NCBI GenBank assembly: GCA_045657625.1
Contig: JAZOTM010000014.1
Coordinates: 69,106-133,105 of the forward strand
Length of the DNA: 64,000 nucleotides
Source: JAZOTM01 sp045657625
Lineage (GTDB): Bacteria; Bacillota; Clostridia; Lachnospirales; Lachnospiraceae
Direction of reading: 5' to 3'
A program made the position numbers and the translations under genes. The notes beneath the pieces are model-generated. The model had not been told where the DNA came from. It saw only the letters and a list, made by a program, of their open reading frames with translations, and did not search any database. Shown here one piece after another: positions 35,579-44,090 of this stretch; positions within the stretch are counted from its first letter, which is position 1, and each line of letters opens with the position of its first letter.

Positions 35579-36592
35579 ATGGAACAGAGAGAGAGAGTTC
35601 AATTAAAGAAAAAACGTGAAAGACAGAGAAGACAAAAAATGAAGAGAATTGCATGTTTCATTATTGCTGTCATTTTGCTTGTAGTGCTTATTTTAGGTGT
35701 GCGCGCTTGCGTAACAAAGGATTCGAATACCGAAAGCCTTTCTACTGAAGTGGCTTCCACGGAAGTCTTATATGAAGAAGTTGAAACAGAAACAGAAACG
35801 GAAGTTTCCGTAGAGGAATTGTTGGGCGGCTATGATGCCAATGGCAATTTGACCTCTATGCATATTGAAAATACACAGTTGGATATTACCGCTTATGACA
35901 CCACCATTTTAGAGTGGGGTCAGGGAAAGAACTTCGATTCTTACAATCGTCCGGGCGGATGCTTGATGTACCAGGAAAAATACGGAGATTTAAATGCTTT
36001 ATTCCTGGGTGATTGGGAAGAAGGCGATGACAAAGTCATTTATTTGACTTTTGATATCGGTTATACCAATGAGTATACCATTCAGATTTTGGACACCTTA
36101 GCAGAAAAGAATGTAAAGGCTGTATTTTTTGCTACGTTACCTGCAGTCAATGATGATACGGAAGTGATTCAGAGAATTATTGACGAAGGGCATGAGCTTG
36201 GAAATCACAGTGTGACGCATCCATCTACCGGTGTGGCAAGAGAATCTGTAGAAGATCAGTATGCGGAAATTATGGATGTGCATAATGCAGTATTGGAAAA
36301 ATACGGTTATGAAATGCATTTGTTCCGTTACCCTGCCGGAATCTTTTCCGAGCAGTCTTTGGCAATTGTAAATAACTGTAATTACAAGAGTGTATTTTGG
36401 AGCTATGCACATCATGACTGGGATACGGAAAACCAGCCTGATGTAGCGACTTCTTTAGCAAATGCAGTGGAAAGACTTCACCCGGGTGCAATTTATTTGT
36501 TACATGGTATTTCTTCCACAAATGCAGCAATGCTGGGAGATTTCATTGACCAGGCGATTGCGCAGGGCTACACCTTTGAATTGATTCAGTAA
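35579..36592 (+). CDS. Membrane-anchored polysaccharide deacetylase (PdaA-like)
   Basis: A 337-residue NodB-fold enzyme with a basic N-terminus, one membrane anchor at about residues 22-42 and an acidic Thr/Glu linker. The catalytic domain starts with TFDIGYTNEY (157-166), where the metal-binding second Asp of the usual TFDDG is Ile; PdaA delta-lactam synthases also lack it. The His pair is in GNHSVTHPS (His210 and His214). The substrate is probably peptidoglycan N-acetylmuramic acid. The start at 35579 follows GGGGAGAAG; it may be cotranscribed with the DUF368 gene 18 bases upstream. Confidence 0.88.
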   Translation: MEQRERVQLKKKRERQRRQKMKRIACFIIAVILLVVLILGVRACVTKDSNTESLSTEVASTEVLYEEVETETETEVSVEELLGGYDANGNLTSMHIENTQLDITAYDTTILEWGQGKNFDSYNRPGGCLMYQEKYGDLNALFLGDWEEGDDKVIYLTFDIGYTNEYTIQILDTLAEKNVKAVFFATLPAVNDDTEVIQRIIDEGHELGNHSVTHPSTGVARESVEDQYAEIMDVHNAVLEKYGYEMHLFRYPAGIFSEQSLAIVNNCNYKSVFWSYAHHDWDTENQPDVATSLANAVERLHPGAIYLLHGISSTNAAMLGDFIDQAIAQGYTFELIQ

Positions 36593-36679
36593 ATATTTTG
36601 CCTTTTAACGTTTTAATATGTTAAACTAATAATAAGTGATTGAATAATGGTTTGATATTTAGAAAAGGAGATGTGCTTC

Positions 36680-36985
36680 ATGAGTAAAGATATTCATAAC
36701 GAAGCGGTGGATCATTTATTTGATGCCATTTTAACACTGGAAAACAGAGAAGAATGCTACAAATTCTTTGAGGATGTATGTACCATCAACGAATTGTTTT
36801 CATTTTCTCAGCGCTTTGAGGTGGCAAGAATGCTACGGGCAGAGAAGACTTACCTAGATATTGCAGAGAAGACCGGAGCTTCTACAGCAACCATCAGTCG
36901 TGTTAATCGTTCCTTAAATTATGGAAATGATGGATACGATATGGTATTTGAAAGAACCGGATTTAAAAAAGAAAAAGACGAATAA
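36680..36985 (+). CDS. YerC/YecD family TrpR-related protein
   Basis: A 101-residue DNA-binding protein of the TrpR superfamily, Firmicutes YerC type. The sequence FEDVCTINELFSFSQRFEVARML and the helix-turn-helix TYLDIAEKTGASTATISRVNRSLNYG are diagnostic. The ATG 36680 is preferred over 36671 because AAAGGAG ends at 36670, giving normal spacing. In many Clostridia it lies near pcrA, as here. It ends inside a bidirectional terminator. Confidence 0.9.
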   Translation: MSKDIHNEAVDHLFDAILTLENREECYKFFEDVCTINELFSFSQRFEVARMLRAEKTYLDIAEKTGASTATISRVNRSLNYGNDGYDMVFERTGFKKEKDE

Positions 36986-37003
36986 TCGTCTTTTTCTTTT
37001 TTA
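36966..37003. terminator. Bidirectional terminator
   Basis: AAAAAGAAAAAGACGA and TCGTCTTTTTCTTTTT form a 16-bp stem with a 4-base loop. It serves the YerC gene on the plus strand and the DUF1836 gene on the minus strand, whose stop codon lies at 37001. Confidence 0.9.
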
Positions 37004-37609
37004 TTTCTTTTCAGACTCATCTAAAAAGTTATCAATTAATTTTTCAATTAAAAGTTTCCGAACAAACACGTCATAACTCAACATACAGATAAAAGAGAAA
37101 CGCTGTAGCATTTCTTTTTCCTCGTCCTTGGCATCGGTGAAGGTTTCTAGCGATAAATCGTATTTTTTACATAAATCGTCGATAATACTTTGGACTTCAC
37201 TGTCTTCTAAAGAGAAAACCTCTTTGTAGACTTCTTCCATATTCATACCATCTTCATTTTTAAAATAACGGTCAGTTAAAGGATTTAACAGCTTGTTTAA
37301 ATCTTGAATGCTTAACACGTTTTTAAAGTAATAAATAAAGAATAGAGTCAGTAAATGCTCTTTGCTGTATTTCTTTTTCGTGGAAGGGGGCAGCAAATTG
37401 ATTTTGGAATAATTGTTAATCATGGTTTTGGTCATGATTTTATCATCCTCGTAGCGCTTGGTAGGAGCCAAGGCTTCCTCCATAAAGGTGGTAACCTGGT
37501 CTACATATAAATCAATGTTGGGCATTTTGTCCGGATGGAAGTATTCGATGCGTTTTAAACTATCTACAATACTTTCCAGTAAATCTTCTTTTTTATTTGA
37601 AATATTCAT
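37001..37609 (-). CDS. DUF1836 domain protein
   Basis: A 203-residue soluble protein of the DUF1836 family, Firmicutes-specific and thought to be helix-turn-helix related. The central part has KIMTKTMINNYSKINLLPPSTKKKYSKEHL, which reads like a MerR-type recognition region, followed by LTLFFIYYFKNVLSIQDL. The start at 37609 is chosen because GGAGG precedes it on the minus strand; longer in-frame versions start inside a low-complexity stretch. It is divergent from pcrA. Regulatory function is inferred only. Confidence 0.82.
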   Translation of the reverse strand: MNISNKKEDLLESIVDSLKRIEYFHPDKMPNIDLYVDQVTTFMEEALAPTKRYEDDKIMTKTMINNYSKINLLPPSTKKKYSKEHLLTLFFIYYFKNVLSIQDLNKLLNPLTDRYFKNEDGMNMEEVYKEVFSLEDSEVQSIIDDLCKKYDLSLETFTDAKDEEKEMLQRFSFICMLSYDVFVRKLLIEKLIDNFLDESEKK

Positions 37610-37767
37610 CTTTGCCTCCATTACAGCATTTGCTTTTTTTATTATATAGTATGAAAAACTACGTGACAAGAGTAAGAAAATACATGATATGGAAAAGAGA
37701 TTTACCGTTTCTTGGAATGGAAAAATATGATACTATGATACAAGCGAAAAAGGAAAGGTTTTTGAAA

Positions 37768-40020
37768 ATGGATTTACTTTCAAATTTAAATGAAATGCAA
37801 AGAGAAGCGGTAGTGACCACAGAAGGACCGCTTTTAATTATAGCCGGAGCAGGATCCGGAAAAACAAGAGTACTGACCCATCGTACGGCTTATTTGATTG
37901 AGGAAATGTTGGTGCCTGCCTACAATATTATGGCCATCACATTTACCAATAAGGCGGCGGGAGAAATGCGTGAACGTATCAACGATATGGTGGGATATGG
38001 AGCAGAGGCCATTTGGGTATCTACCTTCCATTCCACTTGTGTGCGAATTTTGCGTCGGTTTATTGATCGTCTTGGCTATGAGTCCAATTTTACCATTTAT
38101 GATGGAGATGATCAGAAGACGGTGATGAAGGATTTGTTGAAGCGCTTGGAATTGGATCCAAAGATGCATAAAGAGAGAGCCTATTTGAATGTGATTTCTT
38201 CTGCGAAGGACAATCTGGTAACGCCGGAGGAAATGGCGCAGAGTGCAGGCATAGATTATAAGGCGATTTTGCAGGCGCGTGTTTATCGCGAGTATCAGGC
38301 GACCTTGAAGAAAAATAATGCCTTGGATTTTGATGATTTGATTTGCAAAACCGTAGAACTCTTCCGTTTACATCCGGATGTGCTGGATTATTATCAGGAT
38401 CGTTTTCGCTATATTATGGTGGATGAGTATCAGGATACCAACACGGCACAGTTTGAATTGATTCGTTTGTTGGCCGGAAAATACAAGAATTTGTGCGTAG
38501 TTGGTGATGATGATCAGTCTATTTATAAATTCCGTGGAGCCAATATCTACAATATTTTGAATTTTGAAAAGCATTTTGAAGATGCAAAGGTCATTAAATT
38601 GGAGCAGAATTATCGTTCGACCCAGACCATTTTGGATGCAGCAAACGCAGTAATTGCCAATAATCAAGGACGTAAAGTGAAGGCTCTTTGGACAGACAAT
38701 GGAACCGGCGCACCTTTGGATTTTCATCAGTTTGATACTGCTTATGAAGAGGCAGAATATGTAGCCCATGATATTTGGAAAAAACAAAGGGATGGAGAAT
38801 TCGCATATAAAGATACTGCGATTTTATATCGTACCAATGCGCAGTCCCGCTTGTTTGAAGAACGTTTTATCAATTCCAATATTCCTTATAAGATTATTGG
38901 TGGTGTCAACTTTTATGCCAGAAAAGAAATCAAAGATATTTTGGCGTATTTGAAAACCATTGATAATGCCAGAGATGATTTGGCGGTAAAACGTATTATC
39001 AATATTCCAAAGCGCGGCATCGGTGCTACGACGGTGGCAAAGGTGGATGCTTATGCAATGGAGCAAAACATGACTTTTTATGAAGCCTTGACCCATGCGG
39101 AGGAGATTCCGACCTTGGGACGTGCAGCAGCAAAATTGAGAGATTTTGTCAGTACCATACAAGTTATGCGTGCGGAGGCAGAAGATCTGCCAGTTTCGGC
39201 TTTGATTGAAAATATTTTTGAAAAAACAGGTTATATGGATGAGCTGGAGGCAGAGGGCACAGAAGAAGCAGAAGCGCGTATAGAAAACTTGGATGAATTG
39301 ATTAGTAAGGCTGCTGCTTATGAAGAAAGCTTTGCGGAAATTGCAGAAGAATCTGAGGAAGAAGTGACAGATGGTCCCACCTTAAGCGGATTCTTAGAAG
39401 AAGTGGCTTTGGTGGCAGATATTGATGATTTGTCAGAGTCTCAGGATTACGTGGTTTTGATGACATTACATAGTGCCAAGGGATTGGAATTCCCACATGT
39501 GTATTTGGCCGGTATGGAAGATGGACTGTTCCCAAGTTTTATGTCTATTCAGAGTGATAATCCGGTGGCTGAGATTGAAGAGGAACGTCGTTTGGCTTAT
39601 GTAGGTATTACAAGAGCCAAGGAGTTGCTGACAATTACAGCGGCCAGACAACGTATGGTGCGTGGAGAGACACAATATGCGCGTGTATCTCGATTTGTAA
39701 AGGAGATTCCTTCGGAATTGATGAAGGGGGAAGTGCGAGAACCAAAAACTGCGGAGATTCCGGATACCAGCACTTTCCGCCAGGCAAAACGTACTTTTGC
39801 AGCGGCTCCATATGGTGCGTCAAAGTCTTTTTCTTCGGCGAACACCAAGAATACAACCTTAGACTATCAGGTGGGGGATCGTGTGGCTCATGTGAAGTTT
39901 GGCGAGGGCACGGTGCTTCAGATTGTAGAAGGTGGACGTGATTTTGAAGTGACGGTAGATTTTGATGGATTTGGGCAAAAGAAGATGTTTGCTTTATTTG
40001 CAAAGTTAAGAAAAATATAA
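37768..40020 (+). CDS. pcrA: ATP-dependent DNA helicase PcrA (UvrD family)
   Basis: PcrA is the essential 3'-5' superfamily 1 helicase of Firmicutes used in repair and replication restart. The 750-residue protein shows the Q-motif LNEMQREAV, Walker A AGAGSGKT, motif II VDEYQDTN, motif III VVGDDDQSIYKFRGA, motif V MTLHSAKGLEFPHVYLAGMEDG and motif VI RRLAYVGITRAKELL. The C-terminal domain has the tudor-like DYQVGDRVAHVKFGEGTV that binds RNA polymerase. The start ATG 37768 follows AGGAAAGG; upstream in-frame residues are not family-like. Confidence 0.96.
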   Translation: MDLLSNLNEMQREAVVTTEGPLLIIAGAGSGKTRVLTHRTAYLIEEMLVPAYNIMAITFTNKAAGEMRERINDMVGYGAEAIWVSTFHSTCVRILRRFIDRLGYESNFTIYDGDDQKTVMKDLLKRLELDPKMHKERAYLNVISSAKDNLVTPEEMAQSAGIDYKAILQARVYREYQATLKKNNALDFDDLICKTVELFRLHPDVLDYYQDRFRYIMVDEYQDTNTAQFELIRLLAGKYKNLCVVGDDDQSIYKFRGANIYNILNFEKHFEDAKVIKLEQNYRSTQTILDAANAVIANNQGRKVKALWTDNGTGAPLDFHQFDTAYEEAEYVAHDIWKKQRDGEFAYKDTAILYRTNAQSRLFEERFINSNIPYKIIGGVNFYARKEIKDILAYLKTIDNARDDLAVKRIINIPKRGIGATTVAKVDAYAMEQNMTFYEALTHAEEIPTLGRAAAKLRDFVSTIQVMRAEAEDLPVSALIENIFEKTGYMDELEAEGTEEAEARIENLDELISKAAAYEESFAEIAEESEEEVTDGPTLSGFLEEVALVADIDDLSESQDYVVLMTLHSAKGLEFPHVYLAGMEDGLFPSFMSIQSDNPVAEIEEERRLAYVGITRAKELLTITAARQRMVRGETQYARVSRFVKEIPSELMKGEVREPKTAEIPDTSTFRQAKRTFAAAPYGASKSFSSANTKNTTLDYQVGDRVAHVKFGEGTVLQIVEGGRDFEVTVDFDGFGQKKMFALFAKLRKI

Positions 40021-40041
40021 GAAATATGGCTGATTTTTCTA

Positions 40042-40069
40042 TTGTCATTCGATTCATCTATGTTATACT
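40042..40069 (+). promoter_or_regulatory. Promoter for the small acidic membrane protein
   Basis: TTGTCA (40042-40047) and TATACT (40064-40069) are spaced by 16 bases, about 58 bases before the ATG. Confidence 0.55.
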
Positions 40070-40126
40070 TAAACTAGTAATGAAATGCAAGAAAGTGCAG
40101 AACTACTGGGAAAAGGAGTGAAGGAC

Positions 40127-40393
40127 ATGGATAGAATTGACGAGTTAAAAGAATTACTTAGTACCAATATTAGAAAGATGAATTCTTTGAAAGAAGTGGA
40201 GGTTGCCAAAAAGAAACCTGCATTAAAGACCATCTTGGCAGTGGTTGGAATCGTGGCGGTTTTAGTAGTTGTGATTTACGTAGTATATCGCTTCTTTGCT
40301 CCCGATTATTTAGATGATTTCGAAGATGAATTCGACGATGACTTCGATGATTTTTTTGACGACGAGGATGACTTGGATTTCGAAGACGAATAA
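40127..40393 (+). CDS. Small single-pass membrane protein with acidic tail
   Basis: An 88-residue protein not assigned to a named family. The ATG 40127 follows AAAGGAG. The N-terminal 35 residues are a charged helix, residues about 37-58 a membrane segment (ILAVVGIVAVLVVVIYVVY), and the last 25 residues are nearly all Asp, Glu and Phe. The polyacidic tail is probably extracellular or cation-binding, but no function can be stated. Monocistronic between its own promoter and a terminator. Confidence 0.75.
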   Translation: MDRIDELKELLSTNIRKMNSLKEVEVAKKKPALKTILAVVGIVAVLVVVIYVVYRFFAPDYLDDFEDEFDDDFDDFFDDEDDLDFEDE

Positions 40394-40408
40394 TAGTAAA
40401 GCAGTCAT

Positions 40409-40438
40409 AGGCGTATGGGTTTTCCCATACGCCTTTGT
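40409..40438 (+). terminator. Terminator after the small acidic protein
   Basis: AGGCGTATGGG and CCCATACGCCT pair perfectly, with a short T-rich tail. Confidence 0.78.
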
Positions 40439-40517
40439 TGTGTCGTAGGAAAAGGTATGCCTTTTTGCACAGCTATGATATGATAAATGGAATAGAAAAT
40501 AAGAGGTAAGAAATAGA

Positions 40518-42188
40518 ATGAAAAAAGGTGAAGTGTTAGAAGGTAGAATTGAACGGGTGATTTTTCCGAATAAGGGTGTGATTACCACGGAAGAAGGAAA
40601 AGAAGTCGTGGTAAAAAACGGTATTCCGGGGCAAAAGGTACGTTTTTCCGTATCTAAAATCCGTTCCGGCAGAGGGGAAGGTCGTGTGCTGGAAGTGTTG
40701 GAAAAAGCAGACAATGAGCTTGCCGCTCCGGCCTGTCCACATTTTGGGATATGTGGTGGTTGTACCTATCAAAATCTTTCCTATGAAAACCAACTTTCTT
40801 TAAAAGAAAATCAGGTATATGAATTGTTGAAACCTGTGGTACAAACAGAAAAGAAAGATTGGTTTGAACCGGCAGTTGCCAGCCCGGATTATGATGGATA
40901 TCGCAACAAAATGGAATTCACGTTTGGAAATGCGGTAAAGGATGGTCCTTTGACTTTGGGTATGCACAAACGCGGAAGTTTCCATGATATTGTACCGGTG
41001 GTAGGCTGTAAAATCATGGATGAGGATTTTTCCATTATTTTAAAGGCAACGCAGGAATTTTTCGGAGAAAAAGAAATTCCATTTTTCCATAGAATGCGTC
41101 ATACCGGTTATTTACGTCATTTGTTGGTGCGTCGTGCAGTGAAAACAGAAGAAATTCTGGTGGATTTAATTACGACCACGCAGGAAATACCGGGGGTAGT
41201 AGAAAAAGAATTATTGGATGCCTATAAGGATATGCTTTTACAGCTCCCTATCAAAGGAAAATATGCCGGAATTTTACATACAAAAAATGATAGCGTAGCG
41301 GATGTTGTAGTGGATGAAGGCACAGAAATACTGTATGGACAGAGTTTCTTCTATGAAGAATTATTGGGACTTCGTTTTCAGATTTCTCCTTTTTCTTTTT
41401 TCCAAACCAACTCCAAGGGAGCGGAAGTGCTGTATTCTACAGGACGTGAATTTATCAAGGAATCCGGGGATGTCGAAGGAAAAGTAGTTTTTGATTTATA
41501 TAGCGGAACCGGTACTATTGCGCAGATTTTAGCGCCGGTGGCAGACCAGGTAGTGGGCGTGGAAATCGTGGAAGAAGCTGTGGAAGCAGCAAAGAAAAAT
41601 GCTGCAGAGAATGGCATTGAAAACTGTACCTTTTTGGCAGGTGACGTTTTAAAAGTGTTAGATGACATTCAAGAGAAACCGGAGTTTATCGTCCTTGATC
41701 CACCAAGAGATGGAATTCATCCAAAGGCCTTAAAGAAAATAATAGATTATGGTGTAGAAAAGATACTTTATATTTCTTGTAAACCCACTAGTTTGGCAAG
41801 AGATTTAGAACCTTTGCAAGAAGCCGGCTACGAAGTACAACGTGTTCGTTGCGTCGACATGTTCCCATTTACCGCAAATATGGAGACGGTTGTTCTTCTG
41901 TCCCAACAAAAGCCGGATGACCATATCGAGATTGAGATTAATCTGGATGAGATTGATGCTACAGGTGCTGAAACAAAGGCTACGTACAAGAAGATTCAGA
42001 ACTGGGTGCAGGAAAAGTACGGATTTCATGTAACAAATCTGAACATTGCTCAGGTAAAGCAGAAGCATGGGATTATAGAGCGTGAAAACTATAATAAGCC
42101 AAAAACAGAAAACAGCAGACAGCCCGGATGCACGGAGGAAAAGGTTAAGGCTATAGAGGATGCTTTGAGGCATTTTCAGATGATATAG
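40518..42188 (+). CDS. rlmD: 23S rRNA (uracil-5-)-methyltransferase RlmD, with a replaced C-terminal tail
   Basis: A SAM-dependent enzyme that methylates a uridine of 23S rRNA. The 556 residues include an N-terminal TRAM domain, Fe-S cysteines in CPHFGICGGC (C73, C79, C82), the methyltransferase motif DLYSGTGTIAQIL and the catalytic Cys in YISCKPTSLARDL. Typical proteins stop shortly after the METVVLLS motif (residues 455-462). Here about 94 further residues follow (DDHIEIEINLDEIDATGAET onward, ending EDALRHFQMI), rich in Lys/Glu. I interpret this tail as supplied by an inserted element, because the same motif recurs at the end of a recombinase remnant at 46909-46932. Confidence 0.9.
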   Translation: MKKGEVLEGRIERVIFPNKGVITTEEGKEVVVKNGIPGQKVRFSVSKIRSGRGEGRVLEVLEKADNELAAPACPHFGICGGCTYQNLSYENQLSLKENQVYELLKPVVQTEKKDWFEPAVASPDYDGYRNKMEFTFGNAVKDGPLTLGMHKRGSFHDIVPVVGCKIMDEDFSIILKATQEFFGEKEIPFFHRMRHTGYLRHLLVRRAVKTEEILVDLITTTQEIPGVVEKELLDAYKDMLLQLPIKGKYAGILHTKNDSVADVVVDEGTEILYGQSFFYEELLGLRFQISPFSFFQTNSKGAEVLYSTGREFIKESGDVEGKVVFDLYSGTGTIAQILAPVADQVVGVEIVEEAVEAAKKNAAENGIENCTFLAGDVLKVLDDIQEKPEFIVLDPPRDGIHPKALKKIIDYGVEKILYISCKPTSLARDLEPLQEAGYEVQRVRCVDMFPFTANMETVVLLSQQKPDDHIEIEINLDEIDATGAETKATYKKIQNWVQEKYGFHVTNLNIAQVKQKHGIIERENYNKPKTENSRQPGCTEEKVKAIEDALRHFQMI

Positions 42189-42232
42189 TAGCGAATTAGT
42201 ATTATAGGATTATGCAATTAGTGAGGTAGACT

Positions 42233-42646
42233 ATGGAGTTTCGCATTACTAATGATGGAAATGAAAAGGATATAGCAGAAATATATAAAATGCTAAAAGA
42301 GTACAATCTTAGCAAGCGAGAAAAGTCAGAGAATATACCATTAGGAATTTATCTTGAGGGTGAAAATGGAAATAAACAAGCAGGTCTAACAGCTGATATC
42401 TTTGGTAATTGGTTATGTATCCATTATTTATTTGTTTCAGAAAGATTTCGAGGGCATGGCGTGGGAAAAGAACTCATTATAGCTGCTGAAAATGAGGCAA
42501 TTAAGAGAGGTTGCAAATATTCTTTTGTTGATACATTTTCCTTCCAAGCACCTGGATTTTATTCGAAACTTGGTTATAAAGAGGTTTTCGCGTTACAAGA
42601 ATATCCATATACTGGAGCCAGATATTACTACACGAAGGAACTATAA
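42233..42646 (+). CDS. GNAT family N-acetyltransferase
   Basis: A 137-residue acetyltransferase. The acetyl-CoA motif A is LCIHYLFVSERFRGHGVGKELI, with the RxxGxG/A pattern RGHGVG, followed by AIKRGCKYSFVDTFSFQAPGFYSKLGYKEV. The substrate is unknown. The ATG follows GTGAGG. It is the first gene after rlmD in the accessory region, and its AT-rich codon use differs from the flanking core genes, suggesting transfer. Confidence 0.85.
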   Translation: MEFRITNDGNEKDIAEIYKMLKEYNLSKREKSENIPLGIYLEGENGNKQAGLTADIFGNWLCIHYLFVSERFRGHGVGKELIIAAENEAIKRGCKYSFVDTFSFQAPGFYSKLGYKEVFALQEYPYTGARYYYTKEL

Positions 42647-42684
42647 ATTACAGCTTTATTTACCATGGTAAATATAAATAGGAT

Positions 42685-42762
42685 TACAATGAAATGATGT
42701 GGCCAAAGAGATTTGCCGACTGCATTTCTTTGGTTGAAGCAATTGAAATGATGGAGAAATAG
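42685..42762 (+). pseudogene. Possible remnant of a decayed gene
   Basis: The frame ending at 42762 reads YNEMMWPKRFADCISLVEAI before a stop, and looks protein-like, but there is no start in frame; a short ATG frame at 42665 runs into it one base out of phase. It may be the 3' end of a lost gene. The parent family is not recognised. Confidence 0.25.
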
Positions 42763-42766
42763 CTTA

Positions 42767-43270
42767 ATGAGAACAAAACATGTTGTTGTACTTCCATATG
42801 ATGAAAACTGGAAGCAGGACTTTATTGACATAAAAACTGAACTTAGTCAGGCCCTCGGAGAGCTTGCTATTTCTATTGAGCATGTTGGCAGTACTTCAGT
42901 TGAAGGATTGGCGGCTAAGCCAATTATAGATATTGATGTTGTTGTGAAAAAAGAAAAATTAAACGATGTTATATCAGCTCTGAAAAATATTGGCTACATC
43001 CATGAAGGCAATCTTGGAATATTAGGGCGGGAAGCTTTCGCGTATGAGGGAAAAGAGCATTTACAGCAACATCATTTATATGTGTGCCCGGAGGACTCTT
43101 TGGAATTGAAGAGACATTTAGCATTCAGGGATTATCTTAGATTGCATCCAGAGGCTGTAAATGAATACAGCAAAGTTAAGGTGGAGGCTGCAAAACTTTA
43201 TCCGGAGGATATTGATAAATATATTGAACACAAGGCGCCGGTTATAGAAAAAATTTATTCCGTTATGTAA
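42767..43270 (+). CDS. GrpB family nucleotidyltransferase-like protein
   Basis: A 167-residue protein of the GrpB/DUF426 family, part of the nucleotidyltransferase superfamily. The pattern SIEHVGSTSVEGLAAKPIID is the hG[GS] and [DE]h[DE] motif region, and DVVVKKE follows. The family often ends with the basic helix containing Glu/Tyr near EYSKVKVEAAKL. Members appear beside resistance and mobile genes, and a role on CoA or nucleotide derivatives has been suggested but not established. It sits in the accessory block after rlmD. Confidence 0.88.
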   Translation: MRTKHVVVLPYDENWKQDFIDIKTELSQALGELAISIEHVGSTSVEGLAAKPIIDIDVVVKKEKLNDVISALKNIGYIHEGNLGILGREAFAYEGKEHLQQHHLYVCPEDSLELKRHLAFRDYLRLHPEAVNEYSKVKVEAAKLYPEDIDKYIEHKAPVIEKIYSVM

Positions 43271-43280
43271 GGAAAGATTG

Positions 43281-43310
43281 TTGACAGCTTTGTAACTATT
43301 GTAGTAGATT
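43281..43310 (+). promoter_or_regulatory. Promoter upstream of leader peptide and GNAT gene
   Basis: TTGACA (43281-43286) is followed after 17 bases by the weak -10 GTAGAT (43304-43309). The leader peptide's ribosome site begins about 13 bases later. Confidence 0.5.
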
Positions 43311-43339
43311 AACCTTATGCAGAGAGGAGGTGCTTCATT

Positions 43340-43405
43340 ATGATGATAACTAGAATGAATATTTTATCTGAATATCTCATGAAGACCTCGGTGATTTTTG
43401 TTTAA
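43340..43405 (+). CDS. 21-residue leader peptide
   Basis: A short frame starting ATGATG at 43340, with the strong ribosome site AGAGGAGG at 43322-43330, encodes MMITRMNILSEYLMKTSVIF plus Val and then stops. A terminator follows 17 bases later and a GNAT gene after that. This architecture is that of translation-controlled attenuators upstream of ribosome-targeting resistance genes, where ribosome stalling on the leader prevents terminator formation. The link is by architecture only. Confidence 0.55.
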   Translation: MMITRMNILSEYLMKTSVIFV

Positions 43406-43421
43406 TTTATTATGATTAGAT

Positions 43422-43449
43422 GCCGTGGACTTTTGCCACGGCTTTTTTA
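43422..43449 (+). terminator. Leader terminator (attenuator) before the GNAT gene
   Basis: GCCGTGG and CCACGGC form a perfect stem with a 7-base loop and a T run, positioned between the leader peptide and the acetyltransferase start. Confidence 0.8.
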
Positions 43450-43530
43450 TTGAAAAAGAGTCATGGCTTTCGTAGATATTCATACAAGCTCGAAGGAAAC
43501 AGTGAACTAGAATATTTATGGAGGAAAACT

Positions 43531-43974
43531 ATGATTAGTTTGAAAGCAATTAACGAGGACAATTTTGTAGATGCATTTAATCTCAAGTTAGCTAAAGGTC
43601 AAGAGGAGTATGTTTCTCATCCGGTACGAAGTCTAGCGCAGGCTTATGTATATAGGAATCAATGCCAACCCTTTGGGATATATGCGGATGAAAAGATGGT
43701 TGGGTATGTCATGGTGATATATGATTATGATGTACCCGAATATGATATTTGGCATATGATGATTGATGAATCACAACAAGGCAAAGGTTATGGTAGAGCT
43801 GCGCTTAACCAAATTGTTGAATATATAAAAGCAAAACCATTTGGTGATTCTAGCAGAATTGCACTAACTTGTAATAAAAATAATTATATATCCAAAGCGC
43901 TATATGAAAATATTGGTTTTTCGGTTACGGGAGTTGAGGATGAAGATGAAATTGAACTTGTTATGAATGTATAA
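43531..43974 (+). CDS. GNAT acetyltransferase, BltD/spermidine-type
   Basis: A 147-residue N-acetyltransferase resembling the polyamine acetyltransferases (BltD/PaiA-like). Motif A reads WHMMIDESQQGKGYGRAALNQI with the acetyl-CoA loop QGKGYG; the C-terminal KALYENIGFSVTGVEDEDEIEL fits. The ATG 43531 with GGAGG at 43520-43524 is chosen; upstream in-frame residues run through the terminator. It is preceded by a promoter, leader peptide and terminator, so expression is probably inducible. The inducer and substrate are unknown. Confidence 0.85.
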   Translation: MISLKAINEDNFVDAFNLKLAKGQEEYVSHPVRSLAQAYVYRNQCQPFGIYADEKMVGYVMVIYDYDVPEYDIWHMMIDESQQGKGYGRAALNQIVEYIKAKPFGDSSRIALTCNKNNYISKALYENIGFSVTGVEDEDEIELVMNV

Positions 43975-43991
43975 TAATCAGTAGAAAATTA

Positions 43992-44039
43992 GTGTGCGCT
44001 CGTACTTTACATAAATAGTAGGTACGAGTGCACTTTTAC
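43992..44039 (+). terminator. Terminator after the GNAT gene
   Basis: GTGCGCTCGTAC and GTACGAGTGCAC pair with one wobble across a 16-base loop; TTTT follows. Confidence 0.7.
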
Positions 44040-44090
44040 TATGCGAAAAGAGATTACGACCGGTATCTGGAAAAATCTATAGACTTTGTA

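Noticed and set aside
40300..40393. GAT/GAC-rich stretch as a DNA tandem repeat
   Set aside because: It encodes the acidic tail with varied codons and does not form a regular repeat.
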